NCBI RefSeq assembly: GCF_032484785.1
Contig: NZ_JAUETR010000001.1
Coordinates: 62,001 to 126,000, forward strand
Length of the DNA stretch: 64,000 bases
Direction of reading: 5' to 3'
Source: Bradyrhizobium sp. SZCCHNS1050
GTDB lineage: Bacteria; Pseudomonadota; Alphaproteobacteria; Rhizobiales; Xanthobacteraceae
Made by a program: the position numbers and the translations under genes. The notes under the pieces are model-generated. The model was given only the letters and a program-made list of their open reading frames with translations. It was not told where the DNA came from and did not search any database. Position 1 is the first letter of the stretch, and each line of letters opens with the position of its first letter. Shown here in pieces: positions 38,234 through 48,113 of this stretch.

Positions 38234-38370
38234 CGCGTCCAGCCCGGTCAGCGGAACGGGTTCATCCCCCAGGGAGTCTTGTCGGAGCAGCGCGCCGCCT
38301 GTTAGGCGGTGCGCTGAGAACAGCGGCACAGTAAGGTCGCCGCTCATTCTGACCGACAGGATTCCTCGCG

Positions 38371-39339
38371 ATGAAAGCCTATGTCTACGGCGCCCAGGGC
38401 GCCGCGATCACCGATATCGCCAAGCCCACGCCGAAGGGCGCGCAGGTCCTGGTCCGCGTGCGCGCCTGCGGCCTCAATCGCGCCGATCTCGGCATGACGA
38501 AGGGGCATGTGCATGGCGCCGCCGGCGGCGTCGGCACGGCGCTCGGCATGGAATGGGCCGGCGAGGTCGCCGAGCTCGGTCCCGACGCCAGGGGCGTGAA
38601 GATCGGCGACAAGGTGATGGGCTCGGGCAGCGCGGCGTTCGCCGAATACACCCTCGCCGACCATGGCCGCCTGTTCCACGCGCCGTCGAACATGAACTTC
38701 GACGAGGCCGCCACGTTGCCGATCGCGCTGACCACGATGCACAATGCGGTCGTTACCAACGGCGCGCTGCAGCCCGGTCAGGCCGTGCTGGTACAAGGCG
38801 CGAGCTCCGGCGTCGGCCTGATGGCGATGCAGATCGCCAAGCTCAAGGGCGCCTCGCTGGTGGTGGGCTCCTCGACCGATGCGATGCGCCGCGGACGGCT
38901 CAACGAGTTCGGCGCCGATCTCGCCATCGACTCCAGCGATCCCGCCTGGATCGATCAGGTGCTGCAGGCGACCAACGGCGAGGGCGTCGATCTGATCATC
39001 GACCAGGTGTCCGGCAAGATCGCCAATCAGAACCTCGCCGCGACCAAGGTGCTCGGCCGCATCGTCAATGTCGGCCGGCTCGGCGGCACCCATGCCGACT
39101 TCAACTTCGACCTGCACGCGGCGCGCCGCATCACCTATGTCGGCGTCACCTTCCGCACCCGTTCGATCGAAGAGATCCGTACGATCTTCGACGAGGTGAA
39201 GAAGGACATCTGGGGCGCGGTCGAGCAGCGCACGCTGCGGCTGCCGATCGACCGCGTCTTCGCCTTCGACGACATTGGCGCGGCGTTCGCGCACATGGAG
39301 GCGAACAAGCATCTCGGCAAGATCGTGGTGACCTTGTGA
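38371..39339 (+). CDS. Zinc-independent alcohol dehydrogenase/quinone oxidoreductase family protein
   Basis: A 322-aa MDR-superfamily enzyme. The GroES-like N-terminal domain includes VRVRACGLNRADL and LGMEWAGEVAELG. The NADP-binding domain includes VLVQGASSGVGLMAMQIAKL and later GRIVNVGRLGG. The zinc ligands of true alcohol dehydrogenases are absent, so it is likely an NADPH:quinone reductase or enoyl reductase. It lies 137 bp after the CBS gene without a GntR-type site of its own. The substrate is unknown. Confidence 0.88.
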   Translation: MKAYVYGAQGAAITDIAKPTPKGAQVLVRVRACGLNRADLGMTKGHVHGAAGGVGTALGMEWAGEVAELGPDARGVKIGDKVMGSGSAAFAEYTLADHGRLFHAPSNMNFDEAATLPIALTTMHNAVVTNGALQPGQAVLVQGASSGVGLMAMQIAKLKGASLVVGSSTDAMRRGRLNEFGADLAIDSSDPAWIDQVLQATNGEGVDLIIDQVSGKIANQNLAATKVLGRIVNVGRLGGTHADFNFDLHAARRITYVGVTFRTRSIEEIRTIFDEVKKDIWGAVEQRTLRLPIDRVFAFDDIGAAFAHMEANKHLGKIVVTL

Positions 39340-39447
39340 ACGCAACCTTCTGAGATTTAGAAGCACTCAAAACAGCGCGCGGTCCACGCACATGGACCGC
39401 GCGATCCCGGCTTTCATGGTGCGGCCTCGGCTGCTACATCCGCCGCC

Positions 39448-40836
39448 ATGAGAGACGCCGCCTCCCATGTCGATTCCGGGAAAACCCGTGTCGCCGCGAT
39501 CTCGATCGCGGCCAGCGCCAGCATGGCCGCGGCGAAGTTCATCGTCGGCGTCCTGATCGGCAGCCTCGCGCTCGTCTCCGAGGCCCTGCACAGCGCCGTC
39601 GACGTCGTCGCCACCGTGATCACCTGGATGGTGGTTCGGGTATCGGACCGACCGGCCGACGACGAACATCATTACGGCCATGGCAAGCTGGAGAGCCTGT
39701 CGGCGCTCGGCGTCATCGCCCTGCTCTACGTGCTGGCCGGCGGCGTGCTGGTCGAATCCGTCAGCCGGCTGCGCGAGGCGGCGCCGCCGCCGTCGCTGTC
39801 GGCGATTCCGTTCGTGGTGCTGCTGGTCGACATCGCCGTCAACTTCTGGCGCGCCCGCGCGCTGCACCGCGCCGCGCACGAGACCCACAGCCAGGCGCTC
39901 GCCGCCGACGCGCTGCATTTCGCCTCCGACGTGCTCGGCTCGATTGCCGTCATCGCCGGCCTGGTCCTCACCGCGTTCGGATTCTGGTGGGGGGATTCCG
40001 CCGCCGCGGTCGCGGTCGCCCTGATGATCTCGGTGCTCGGCCTGCGGCTGGCGCGCTCCACCGTAGAAACACTGCTCGACCGTGCACCAGAGGGCGCGGC
40101 CGAAAAGGCGCGCGCCGCGATCCGTTCGATCAACGGCGTCGTCGATGTCGAGCGGCTGCGGGTCCGGCTCGTCGGCGCAACGCATTTCGTCGACGCCACG
40201 GTGCAGGTGCCGCGCACCTACCCGATCGACCGCGTGCACGAGATCAAGCGCGATGCGCAGGCCGCGGTCGATGCCAGCCTGTCCGGCGCCGACGTCACCT
40301 TCACGACGGTGCCGGTCGCGCTCAGCAATGAGAGCGTGCGCGAGCGCATCATGGTGATCGCGCGCAATTCCGGCCTCGCGATCCATCACGTCACCGTCCA
40401 TGACGTCGGCGGCCGCCTGATCGTGGCGATCGACCTCGAGGTCGACGGCGACATGAGCCTGTTCGCGGCGCATGCGATCGCGCACGAGCTGGAACGCAGC
40501 ATCCGCGACGAATTCGGCGCCGACGTCGAGGTCGACACCCATATCGAGCCGCTCGAGCCAGAGCTGCCGTTCGGCGTCGACGCGCCGGTGCAGCGGATCG
40601 CCGAGATCGCCGCCGCCCTGCAGCGTCTCGCCGCCGAGACCGACATGTACGACGTGCACAATGTCCGCGTCCGCAACACCGAGGCCGGCGAGATCGTCAA
40701 CTTCCACTGCCGCGCCGCGCCGTCGATGAGCGTGCTGAAGGTGCACGACAATGTCGACCACATCGAGCGCGGGGTGCGTCGCGCCTTCCCGAGCGTCAAG
40801 CGCGTCATCAGTCATGCCGAGCCGCCGCACGGCTGA
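39448..40836 (+). CDS. Cation diffusion facilitator with three tandem C-terminal dimerisation-type domains
   Basis: A 462-aa protein, about 150 residues longer than a typical CDF. The N-terminal 200 residues hold six helices with the metal-site HxxxD in TM2 (ALHSAVD) and TM5 (ALHFASD) and the HHYGHGKLE loop, as in Zn/Fe exporters. The rest contains three repeats resembling the CDF C-terminal domain. They start near RLVGATHFVDATVQVP, IHHVTVHDVGGRLIVAIDLE and DVHNVRVRNTEAGEIVNFHC. Each contains a VDATV-like strand and ends in a helix plus VxTHIEP/ISHAEP-like text. It probably effluxes divalent cations across the inner membrane. Confidence 0.87.
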   Translation: MRDAASHVDSGKTRVAAISIAASASMAAAKFIVGVLIGSLALVSEALHSAVDVVATVITWMVVRVSDRPADDEHHYGHGKLESLSALGVIALLYVLAGGVLVESVSRLREAAPPPSLSAIPFVVLLVDIAVNFWRARALHRAAHETHSQALAADALHFASDVLGSIAVIAGLVLTAFGFWWGDSAAAVAVALMISVLGLRLARSTVETLLDRAPEGAAEKARAAIRSINGVVDVERLRVRLVGATHFVDATVQVPRTYPIDRVHEIKRDAQAAVDASLSGADVTFTTVPVALSNESVRERIMVIARNSGLAIHHVTVHDVGGRLIVAIDLEVDGDMSLFAAHAIAHELERSIRDEFGADVEVDTHIEPLEPELPFGVDAPVQRIAEIAAALQRLAAETDMYDVHNVRVRNTEAGEIVNFHCRAAPSMSVLKVHDNVDHIERGVRRAFPSVKRVISHAEPPHG

Positions 40837-41043
40837 AGCCAAGACGTCATGCTGCGTTCCCGCTTCGGACTCACTCTGCCGGCTTTTCGCCATGGCAAAT
40901 CCGCATTGGATAAGATTTATTAGCTTTTGCCAAATCGTTGACTCTCGACAGCCCGAGAAATCTGGATTCAAATCAACTTGATTCGGAAGCGGCTGGGGCT
41001 CTTTCGAAATTCGGGTATCCAAGAAGTTTCGGGGGTCTACAGC

Positions 41044-43368
<2,325 letters not shown>

Positions 43369-43388
43369 GCGCGTTCAGGGTCGGTTTG

Positions 43389-43544
43389 GTGACCCATCCG
43401 CTGTTCCGGATCGTCCGCCACCCCAACTGCTTGCTCAACATCCTCCCCGAACTGGTGATCGGCCTGATCATCTACGCCATGCCGCTCGTCTTGCGCATCC
43501 GGCAGGAGGAGACAGTGATGCGGGAGCAATCTGCGACCTACTGA
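43389..43544 (+). pseudogene. Remnant of isoprenylcysteine carboxyl methyltransferase family protein
   Basis: The frame reads VTHPLFRIVRHPNCLLNILP, ELVIGLIIYAMPLVLRIRQE, then ETVMREQ and a stop. HPLFRIVRHPNxLLN and LRIRQEExVMR are the C-terminal landmarks of ICMT-family membrane methyltransferases. About 15-20 residues between them appear deleted, and the N-terminal helices are missing. It is therefore a 3' fragment left after deletion. Confidence 0.65.
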
Positions 43545-43658
43545 GCGGACGCTCCTGCTCCGCGGGCTCGCAGCGCGGACCGCAACTTTCACCAAGTCCG
43601 GCGCTCGACGTCCGTGCAAGGGTTCGGTGACCATCATCGTCCCCAAGGGAGCATCGCG

Positions 43659-43976
43659 ATGCTGAAGCGGATATGGCGCGGCTGGACCGGGGCGGCGGAG
43701 GCCGATGCCTATGAGGAGCTGCTGCGGTCGACGATCTTTCCAGCCATCGTGGATCGGGCAATCGAAGGATTTCTAGGCATCGAGCTGCTGCGCAGGCCGC
43801 TGGAGGCCGAGGTCGAATTCGTGACGATCATGACCTTCGCCGACCAGGCGGCGGTGGTTCGCTTCGCGGGTCCGGCGCATGACGCGGCGGTGGTACCGCC
43901 CGCGGCGCGGAAGCTGCTCAGCCGCTATGACGGCGAAGCCGCGCATTACGCGGTGAAGCTCGTGTGTCATGCATGA
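43659..43976 (+). CDS. Antibiotic biosynthesis monooxygenase (ABM)-like domain protein
   Basis: A 105-aa protein of dimeric ferredoxin-like ABM type. It begins MLKRIWRGWTG, with AYEELLRSTIFPAIVDRAIE, GFLGIELLRR, then EFVTIMTFADQAAVVRFAG. ATG 43659 follows AAGGGAG; an in-frame upstream start would add 15 unrelated residues. Proteins of this type are often small stress-related or quinone-modifying enzymes. The exact role is unknown. Confidence 0.72.
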   Translation: MLKRIWRGWTGAAEADAYEELLRSTIFPAIVDRAIEGFLGIELLRRPLEAEVEFVTIMTFADQAAVVRFAGPAHDAAVVPPAARKLLSRYDGEAAHYAVKLVCHA

Positions 43977-44040
43977 CCGGGGCGCCATCAAAGGTCCCTG
44001 CATCCCGACGAAGGCACCGCATCTCCTCACGAGGAGACTT

Positions 44041-44595
44041 TCAGACCAGTGGGCTTTGCCCGAACCGCTGCCACAGCTTCGGATAGCGCCGAGCCAGATG
44101 CTCGTCGTCCTCCTCGAACGGATCGCCGGACGGCCCCGGTCCACCCAGGCCGGCCTCCGGCTCGGAGTGGTCGCGGACATCGCCTTGTCCGCCGCGCTCC
44201 CGAAACACCCGGTTGGCGACGTAGTAGATCTCCTCGAATTCCCAGACGCCGTCCGGTCCTGGCGCTCCATTGAACTCGGCGAGGCTGTCCGGACCGGCCA
44301 TGGCGGCCTCATAGACCTCCCGGCCGCGCGTGACGAGCCAGCGCCGGAAGTACTCGAAACCATCATCCGAGCAGCCGCCATGTACGACATAGGCGGCGCC
44401 CCAGAGGTCCCAGGTATAGGCCTCGTTCAGATAGCGGCGAAACGCGACCTCGAAGCCGATGGTCTGCTCCAGGGACAGTTCGCATAGCGTCAAGGCGAGC
44501 AGATCGCTCTGCGCGTCAGGATCGCCGCCGGCGCCGGCAAGCGTTTGCGCGATGATCGACCAGAATTGGTCGGCTGGCATGGCCGGCTCCGTCAT
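44041..44595 (-). CDS. DUF4240 family protein
   Basis: A 184-aa protein with the DUF4240 pattern. FWSIIAQTLAG lies near the start, then EQTIGFEVAFRRYLNEAYTW, DLWGAAYVVHGGCSDDGFEY and FRRWLVTRGREVYEAA. The acidic C-terminus ends with HLARRYPKLWQRFG. It is cytoplasmic and of unknown function; members are often found with toxin-immunity-type small genes. ATG 44595 (MTEPAMPADQ) has GAGAGGGA upstream. Confidence 0.8.
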   Translation of the reverse strand: MTEPAMPADQFWSIIAQTLAGAGGDPDAQSDLLALTLCELSLEQTIGFEVAFRRYLNEAYTWDLWGAAYVVHGGCSDDGFEYFRRWLVTRGREVYEAAMAGPDSLAEFNGAPGPDGVWEFEEIYYVANRVFRERGGQGDVRDHSEPEAGLGGPGPSGDPFEEDDEHLARRYPKLWQRFGQSPLV

Positions 44596-44903
44596 GGCTT
44601 CCCTCTCGGTCAAGTCGAAACGTATCGTCGTATCTCACGGCGCGGCATCGGATGTCCAAGACCGGGAAAGTCGCATCCTGAATTTCGGGAGGGCCTCAAC
44701 CGCGCACACGACCACCCGATACGCTGGGCCATCGATCTGACGCCGCTTCGAAGCATGCGCTCGCGACGTGGACCGTCTCTGCCGCAGCAGCTTGAACTGC
44801 TCCGCTGAGCGCCGTGGTTGCGAGCGCAGCGAAGCAAGACAACGCCGTCGTTCACCGCCGGTGGCGAGTGACTGCGCCAGCGGCAACTCCGCGGACGCGC
44901 GCC
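44596..44903. other. Intergenic stretch with fragment of a palindromic repeat
   Basis: No gene is supported here. Positions 44818-44838 (TTGCGAGCGCAGCGAAGCAA) match one arm of the palindrome at 59528-59603, so a solitary half-element is present. Confidence 0.5.
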
Positions 44904-45797
44904 TCACGCCTGCAGGCTGGGCGCGACCTCGCGGGCGATCTGGACCAGCGCCGCGATCAGCGGGGTCATCGGGTCACGCTGCGGGATGACCAGGCCGATC
45001 TGGTAGTTGATGACGGGATCGACGATCGGGATCGAGCGCACCTTGTCGGCGAGGCCGAGCGTTTCGGCGAGCTTGGCCGGCATCACGCTGGCCCAGCGGC
45101 CGGTCTTGACATGGGTGTACAGCACCAGCAGCGAGTTCGACGTCAGCGTCGGCGTCACCTCGTTGCCGGCGGCCTTCAGAGCGCGGTCGATGATGCGGCG
45201 GTTCTGCATGTCCGGGGTCAGGAGGCACAGCGGCACCTGCCCGACCTCCTGCCAGGTCACCTGATCGCGATCGCCGAACATCGCGTCGGGCGCGGTCAGC
45301 AGCCGGTAGCTCTCGTTGTAGAGCGGGATGGTGCGGACGCGGCCGATCGGCTCGTTCTCGATGTAGGTCAGCCCGGCATCGACCTCCAGGTTCTCCAGCA
45401 GCCCCAGCACGTCGGCCGACGTGCACGACATGATGCGGAACCGGACCTCCGGATGCTTGGCGCGGAACGGCGTCGTCAGCGACGCCACCATGCCGAGCAC
45501 CGTCGGCACCGCCGCGATCCGGATCTCGCCCGATAGCTTGTCCTTGAGCCCGTTGATCTCCTGGCGCATCGCGCGGAAGTCGCCGACGATGCGGCGCGCC
45601 CAGTCGAGCGTGCGCTCACCCTCCGGCGTAAAGCCCTGGAACCTGGAACCGCGCTGCACCAGCATGACGCCGAGGATCTCCTCGAGCTGCTTGATGCTGG
45701 TCGACATCGTCGGCTGGGTCACGCCGCAGGCCTCGGCCGCGCGGCCGAAATGACGCTCCTTGGCCAGCGCCAGCAGCAGTTCGAGCTTGTCAATCAA
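44904..45797 (-). CDS. LysR-family regulator, likely activator of the formate dehydrogenase operon
   Basis: A 297-aa protein with an N-terminal helix-turn-helix (LLALAKERHFGRAAEACGVT, QPTMSTSIKQLEE) and a LysR substrate-binding domain. It starts at TTG 45797, since no ATG fits this family's N-terminus. It is divergent from fdsG across about 260 bp. LysR proteins encoded next to fds operons (FdsR of Cupriavidus) control formate dehydrogenase in response to formate, so this role is likely. A loose dyad ATTG-N10-CAAT at 45994-46011 could be its binding site, but support is weak. Confidence 0.9.
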   Translation of the reverse strand: MIDKLELLLALAKERHFGRAAEACGVTQPTMSTSIKQLEEILGVMLVQRGSRFQGFTPEGERTLDWARRIVGDFRAMRQEINGLKDKLSGEIRIAAVPTVLGMVASLTTPFRAKHPEVRFRIMSCTSADVLGLLENLEVDAGLTYIENEPIGRVRTIPLYNESYRLLTAPDAMFGDRDQVTWQEVGQVPLCLLTPDMQNRRIIDRALKAAGNEVTPTLTSNSLLVLYTHVKTGRWASVMPAKLAETLGLADKVRSIPIVDPVINYQIGLVIPQRDPMTPLIAALVQIAREVAPSLQA

Positions 45798-46058
45798 GAG
45801 GTCGGCCTTCCAGCGGTTGAAGGGCCCAGTTCCGCACGTTTTCGGCGGTGCGGGCCACGGAGAAACCTATCACGGCGCGGCGGGCCCGGACACGGTAAAA
45901 CGCGGCCGCAAGCCGGTCGCGCGAGCGCCCGTTTTTCGTCAACTTGTAGCTATCTCACGATTGCGTTTCGCTATCGCAGCACGGGACTGCTTTATTGATA
46001 TCTTGAGCAATTCCAATTTGGATGTGCGAAACGCTTGCAACGCAGAATCGGGATCAGG

Positions 46059-46535
46059 ATGACGCCGGTGTACGAGACGTGGGAGGCGGCGCGCGGCGCC
46101 GAAATCATCGCCCAACATAGCGGGATGGAGGGAGCAACCTTGCCCATCCTCCATGCGTTGCAGGAGACGTTCGGCCACGTGCCGGAGGATGCCATTCCGA
46201 TGATCGCATCCGCTCTGAACCTCTCGCGCGCCGAGGTTTACGGCGTGTTCACGTTCTACCATGATTTCCGGGCCAAGAAGGCCGGTCGTCACGTGCTGAA
46301 GCTGTGCCGCGCCGAGGCCTGCCAGGCCGCCGGCGGCGATGCGCTCGCGGCGCGTGCCGAAGCGAAGCTCGGCATCTCCATCGGCAACACCACGGCCGAT
46401 GAGCGCGTCACGCTCGAGCCGATCTACTGTCTCGGCCTGTGCGCAACCGCGCCGTCGGCCATGCTCGATGGTCGCCTGGTCGGCCGGCTCGACGAAGCCC
46501 GGATCGATGCTCTCGTCTCGGAGGCCCAGCGATGA
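46059..46535 (+). CDS. fdsG: NAD-dependent formate dehydrogenase gamma subunit
   Basis: A 158-aa NuoE-like 2Fe-2S protein. Cysteines C83 and C88 (KLCRAEACQ) and C124 and C128 (IYCLGLCAT) ligate the cluster. It transfers electrons from the FdsA chain to FdsB within the soluble formate dehydrogenase. ATG 46059 (MTPVYETWEA) gives the normal N-terminus; a TTG at 46035 is the only upstream option. Its stop overlaps the fdsB start (ATGA, 46532-46535). Confidence 0.92.
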   Translation: MTPVYETWEAARGAEIIAQHSGMEGATLPILHALQETFGHVPEDAIPMIASALNLSRAEVYGVFTFYHDFRAKKAGRHVLKLCRAEACQAAGGDALAARAEAKLGISIGNTTADERVTLEPIYCLGLCATAPSAMLDGRLVGRLDEARIDALVSEAQR

Positions 46536-48088
46536 GCGTGCGTCTTTTTGTCCCGTGTGATGCCGGCGCGCTCGCCGTCGGCGCCGATGAGGTGGCGCAG
46601 GCGCTGCACAAGGCCGCGCTGGAGCGCAATGTCGATATCGAAATCGTCCGCAACGGCTCGCGTGGGTTGTACTGGCTCGAGCCGCTGGTCGAACTGGAGA
46701 CGGCGCAGGGCCGGTTCGGCTTCGGACCGGTGACGGCAGACGACGTGCCGTCCCTGCTCGATGCGATCGTCGCCGACAAGCCGCACAAGCTCTCGCTCGG
46801 CCTGACCGAGGAGATCCCGTGGCTGAAGCGGCAGACCCGCCTCACCTTCGCCCGCTGCGGCATCATCGATCCGCTGTCGCTCGACGACTACCGCGCCCAT
46901 GGCGGCTACAAGGGCCTGACCCGCGCCCTGACGCTGACGCCCGATGCTGTGATCGCCGAGGTCACGACCTCGGGTCTGCGCGGCCGCGGCGGCGCAGGCT
47001 TCCCGACCGGCATCAAATGGAAGACGGTGGCGCAGACCGCGGCCGACCGCAAATACGTCATCTGCAACGCCGACGAGGGCGACAGCGGCACCTTCGCCGA
47101 CCGCATGCTGATGGAAGGCGATCCCTTCGTCCTGATCGAAGGCATGACCATCTGCGGCATCGCGGTGGGCGCCACCAAGGGCTACATCTACACGCGCTCG
47201 GAATATCCGCACGCGATCGCGACCATGACCAAGGCGATCGACATCGCCAGGAAGGCCGGCCTGCTCGGCGACAAGATCGCGGGCTCCAACGCCACGTTCG
47301 AGCTGGAGGTGCGTACCGGCGCCGGCGCCTATGTCTGCGGCGAAGAGACCGCGCTGATGGAGAGCCTCGAGGGCAAGCGCGGCATCGTCCGCGCCAAGCC
47401 GCCGCTGCCCGCCCATCATGGCCTGTTCGGCAAGCCGACCGTCGTCAACAACCTGTTGTCGTTCGCCGCCATCCCCTTCATCCTCGACGAGGGCGCCAAG
47501 GCCTATGCCGATTTCGGCATGGGCCGCTCGCGCGGCACGATGCCGATCCAGATCGCCGGCAACGTCAAGTTCGGCGGCCTGTTCGAGACCGCGTTCGGCA
47601 TCACGCTGGGCGAGCTGGTCGACGACATCGGCGGCGGCACCTTCACCGGCCGCCCGGTCCGTGCGGTGCAGGTCGGAGGCCCGCTCGGCGCCTACTTCCC
47701 CCGCGCCCTGTTCGACACGCCGTTCGACTACGAGGCGTTCGCCGCCAAGGACGGCCTGATCGGCCATGGCGGCATCGTCGTGTTCGACGACAGCGTCGAC
47801 ATGTCGAAGCAGGCCCGCTTCGCGATGGAGTTCTGCGCCATCGAATCCTGCGGCAAGTGCACGCCGTGCCGTATCGGCTCGACGCGCGGCGCCGAGACCA
47901 TCGACAAGATCCGCCGCGGCGAGCGCGTCGCCGAGAACATCGCCCTGGTCGAAGACCTCTGCGGCACTATGAAGCTCGGATCGCTCTGTGCACTCGGCGG
48001 CTTCACGCCCTACCCTGTGCTCTCGGCGCTGAAGCACTTCCGCGAAGATTTCGGCCCCCAGCAGCCGCGCTTGCAGGCTGCGGAATAA
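46532..48088 (+). CDS. fdsB: NAD-dependent formate dehydrogenase beta subunit
   Basis: A 518-aa NuoF-like flavoprotein. A thioredoxin-like N-terminal domain is followed by the FMN/NADH domain (GLRGRGGAGFPTGIKWKTV, CNADEGDSGTFADR) and a C-terminal 4Fe-4S site (ESCGKCTPCRIGSTRG and LCALGG). It passes electrons from formate oxidation to NAD+. The start overlaps fdsG by four bases; fdsA follows after 25 bp. Confidence 0.95.
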   Translation: MSVRLFVPCDAGALAVGADEVAQALHKAALERNVDIEIVRNGSRGLYWLEPLVELETAQGRFGFGPVTADDVPSLLDAIVADKPHKLSLGLTEEIPWLKRQTRLTFARCGIIDPLSLDDYRAHGGYKGLTRALTLTPDAVIAEVTTSGLRGRGGAGFPTGIKWKTVAQTAADRKYVICNADEGDSGTFADRMLMEGDPFVLIEGMTICGIAVGATKGYIYTRSEYPHAIATMTKAIDIARKAGLLGDKIAGSNATFELEVRTGAGAYVCGEETALMESLEGKRGIVRAKPPLPAHHGLFGKPTVVNNLLSFAAIPFILDEGAKAYADFGMGRSRGTMPIQIAGNVKFGGLFETAFGITLGELVDDIGGGTFTGRPVRAVQVGGPLGAYFPRALFDTPFDYEAFAAKDGLIGHGGIVVFDDSVDMSKQARFAMEFCAIESCGKCTPCRIGSTRGAETIDKIRRGERVAENIALVEDLCGTMKLGSLCALGGFTPYPVLSALKHFREDFGPQQPRLQAAE

Positions 48089-48113
48089 GATATCGGGAAC
48101 AAGGACACCGACC

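Noticed and set aside
45994..46011. LysR binding site in the fds promoter
   Set aside because: ATTG-N10-CAAT has arms of only four bases; too weak to list as a separate feature.
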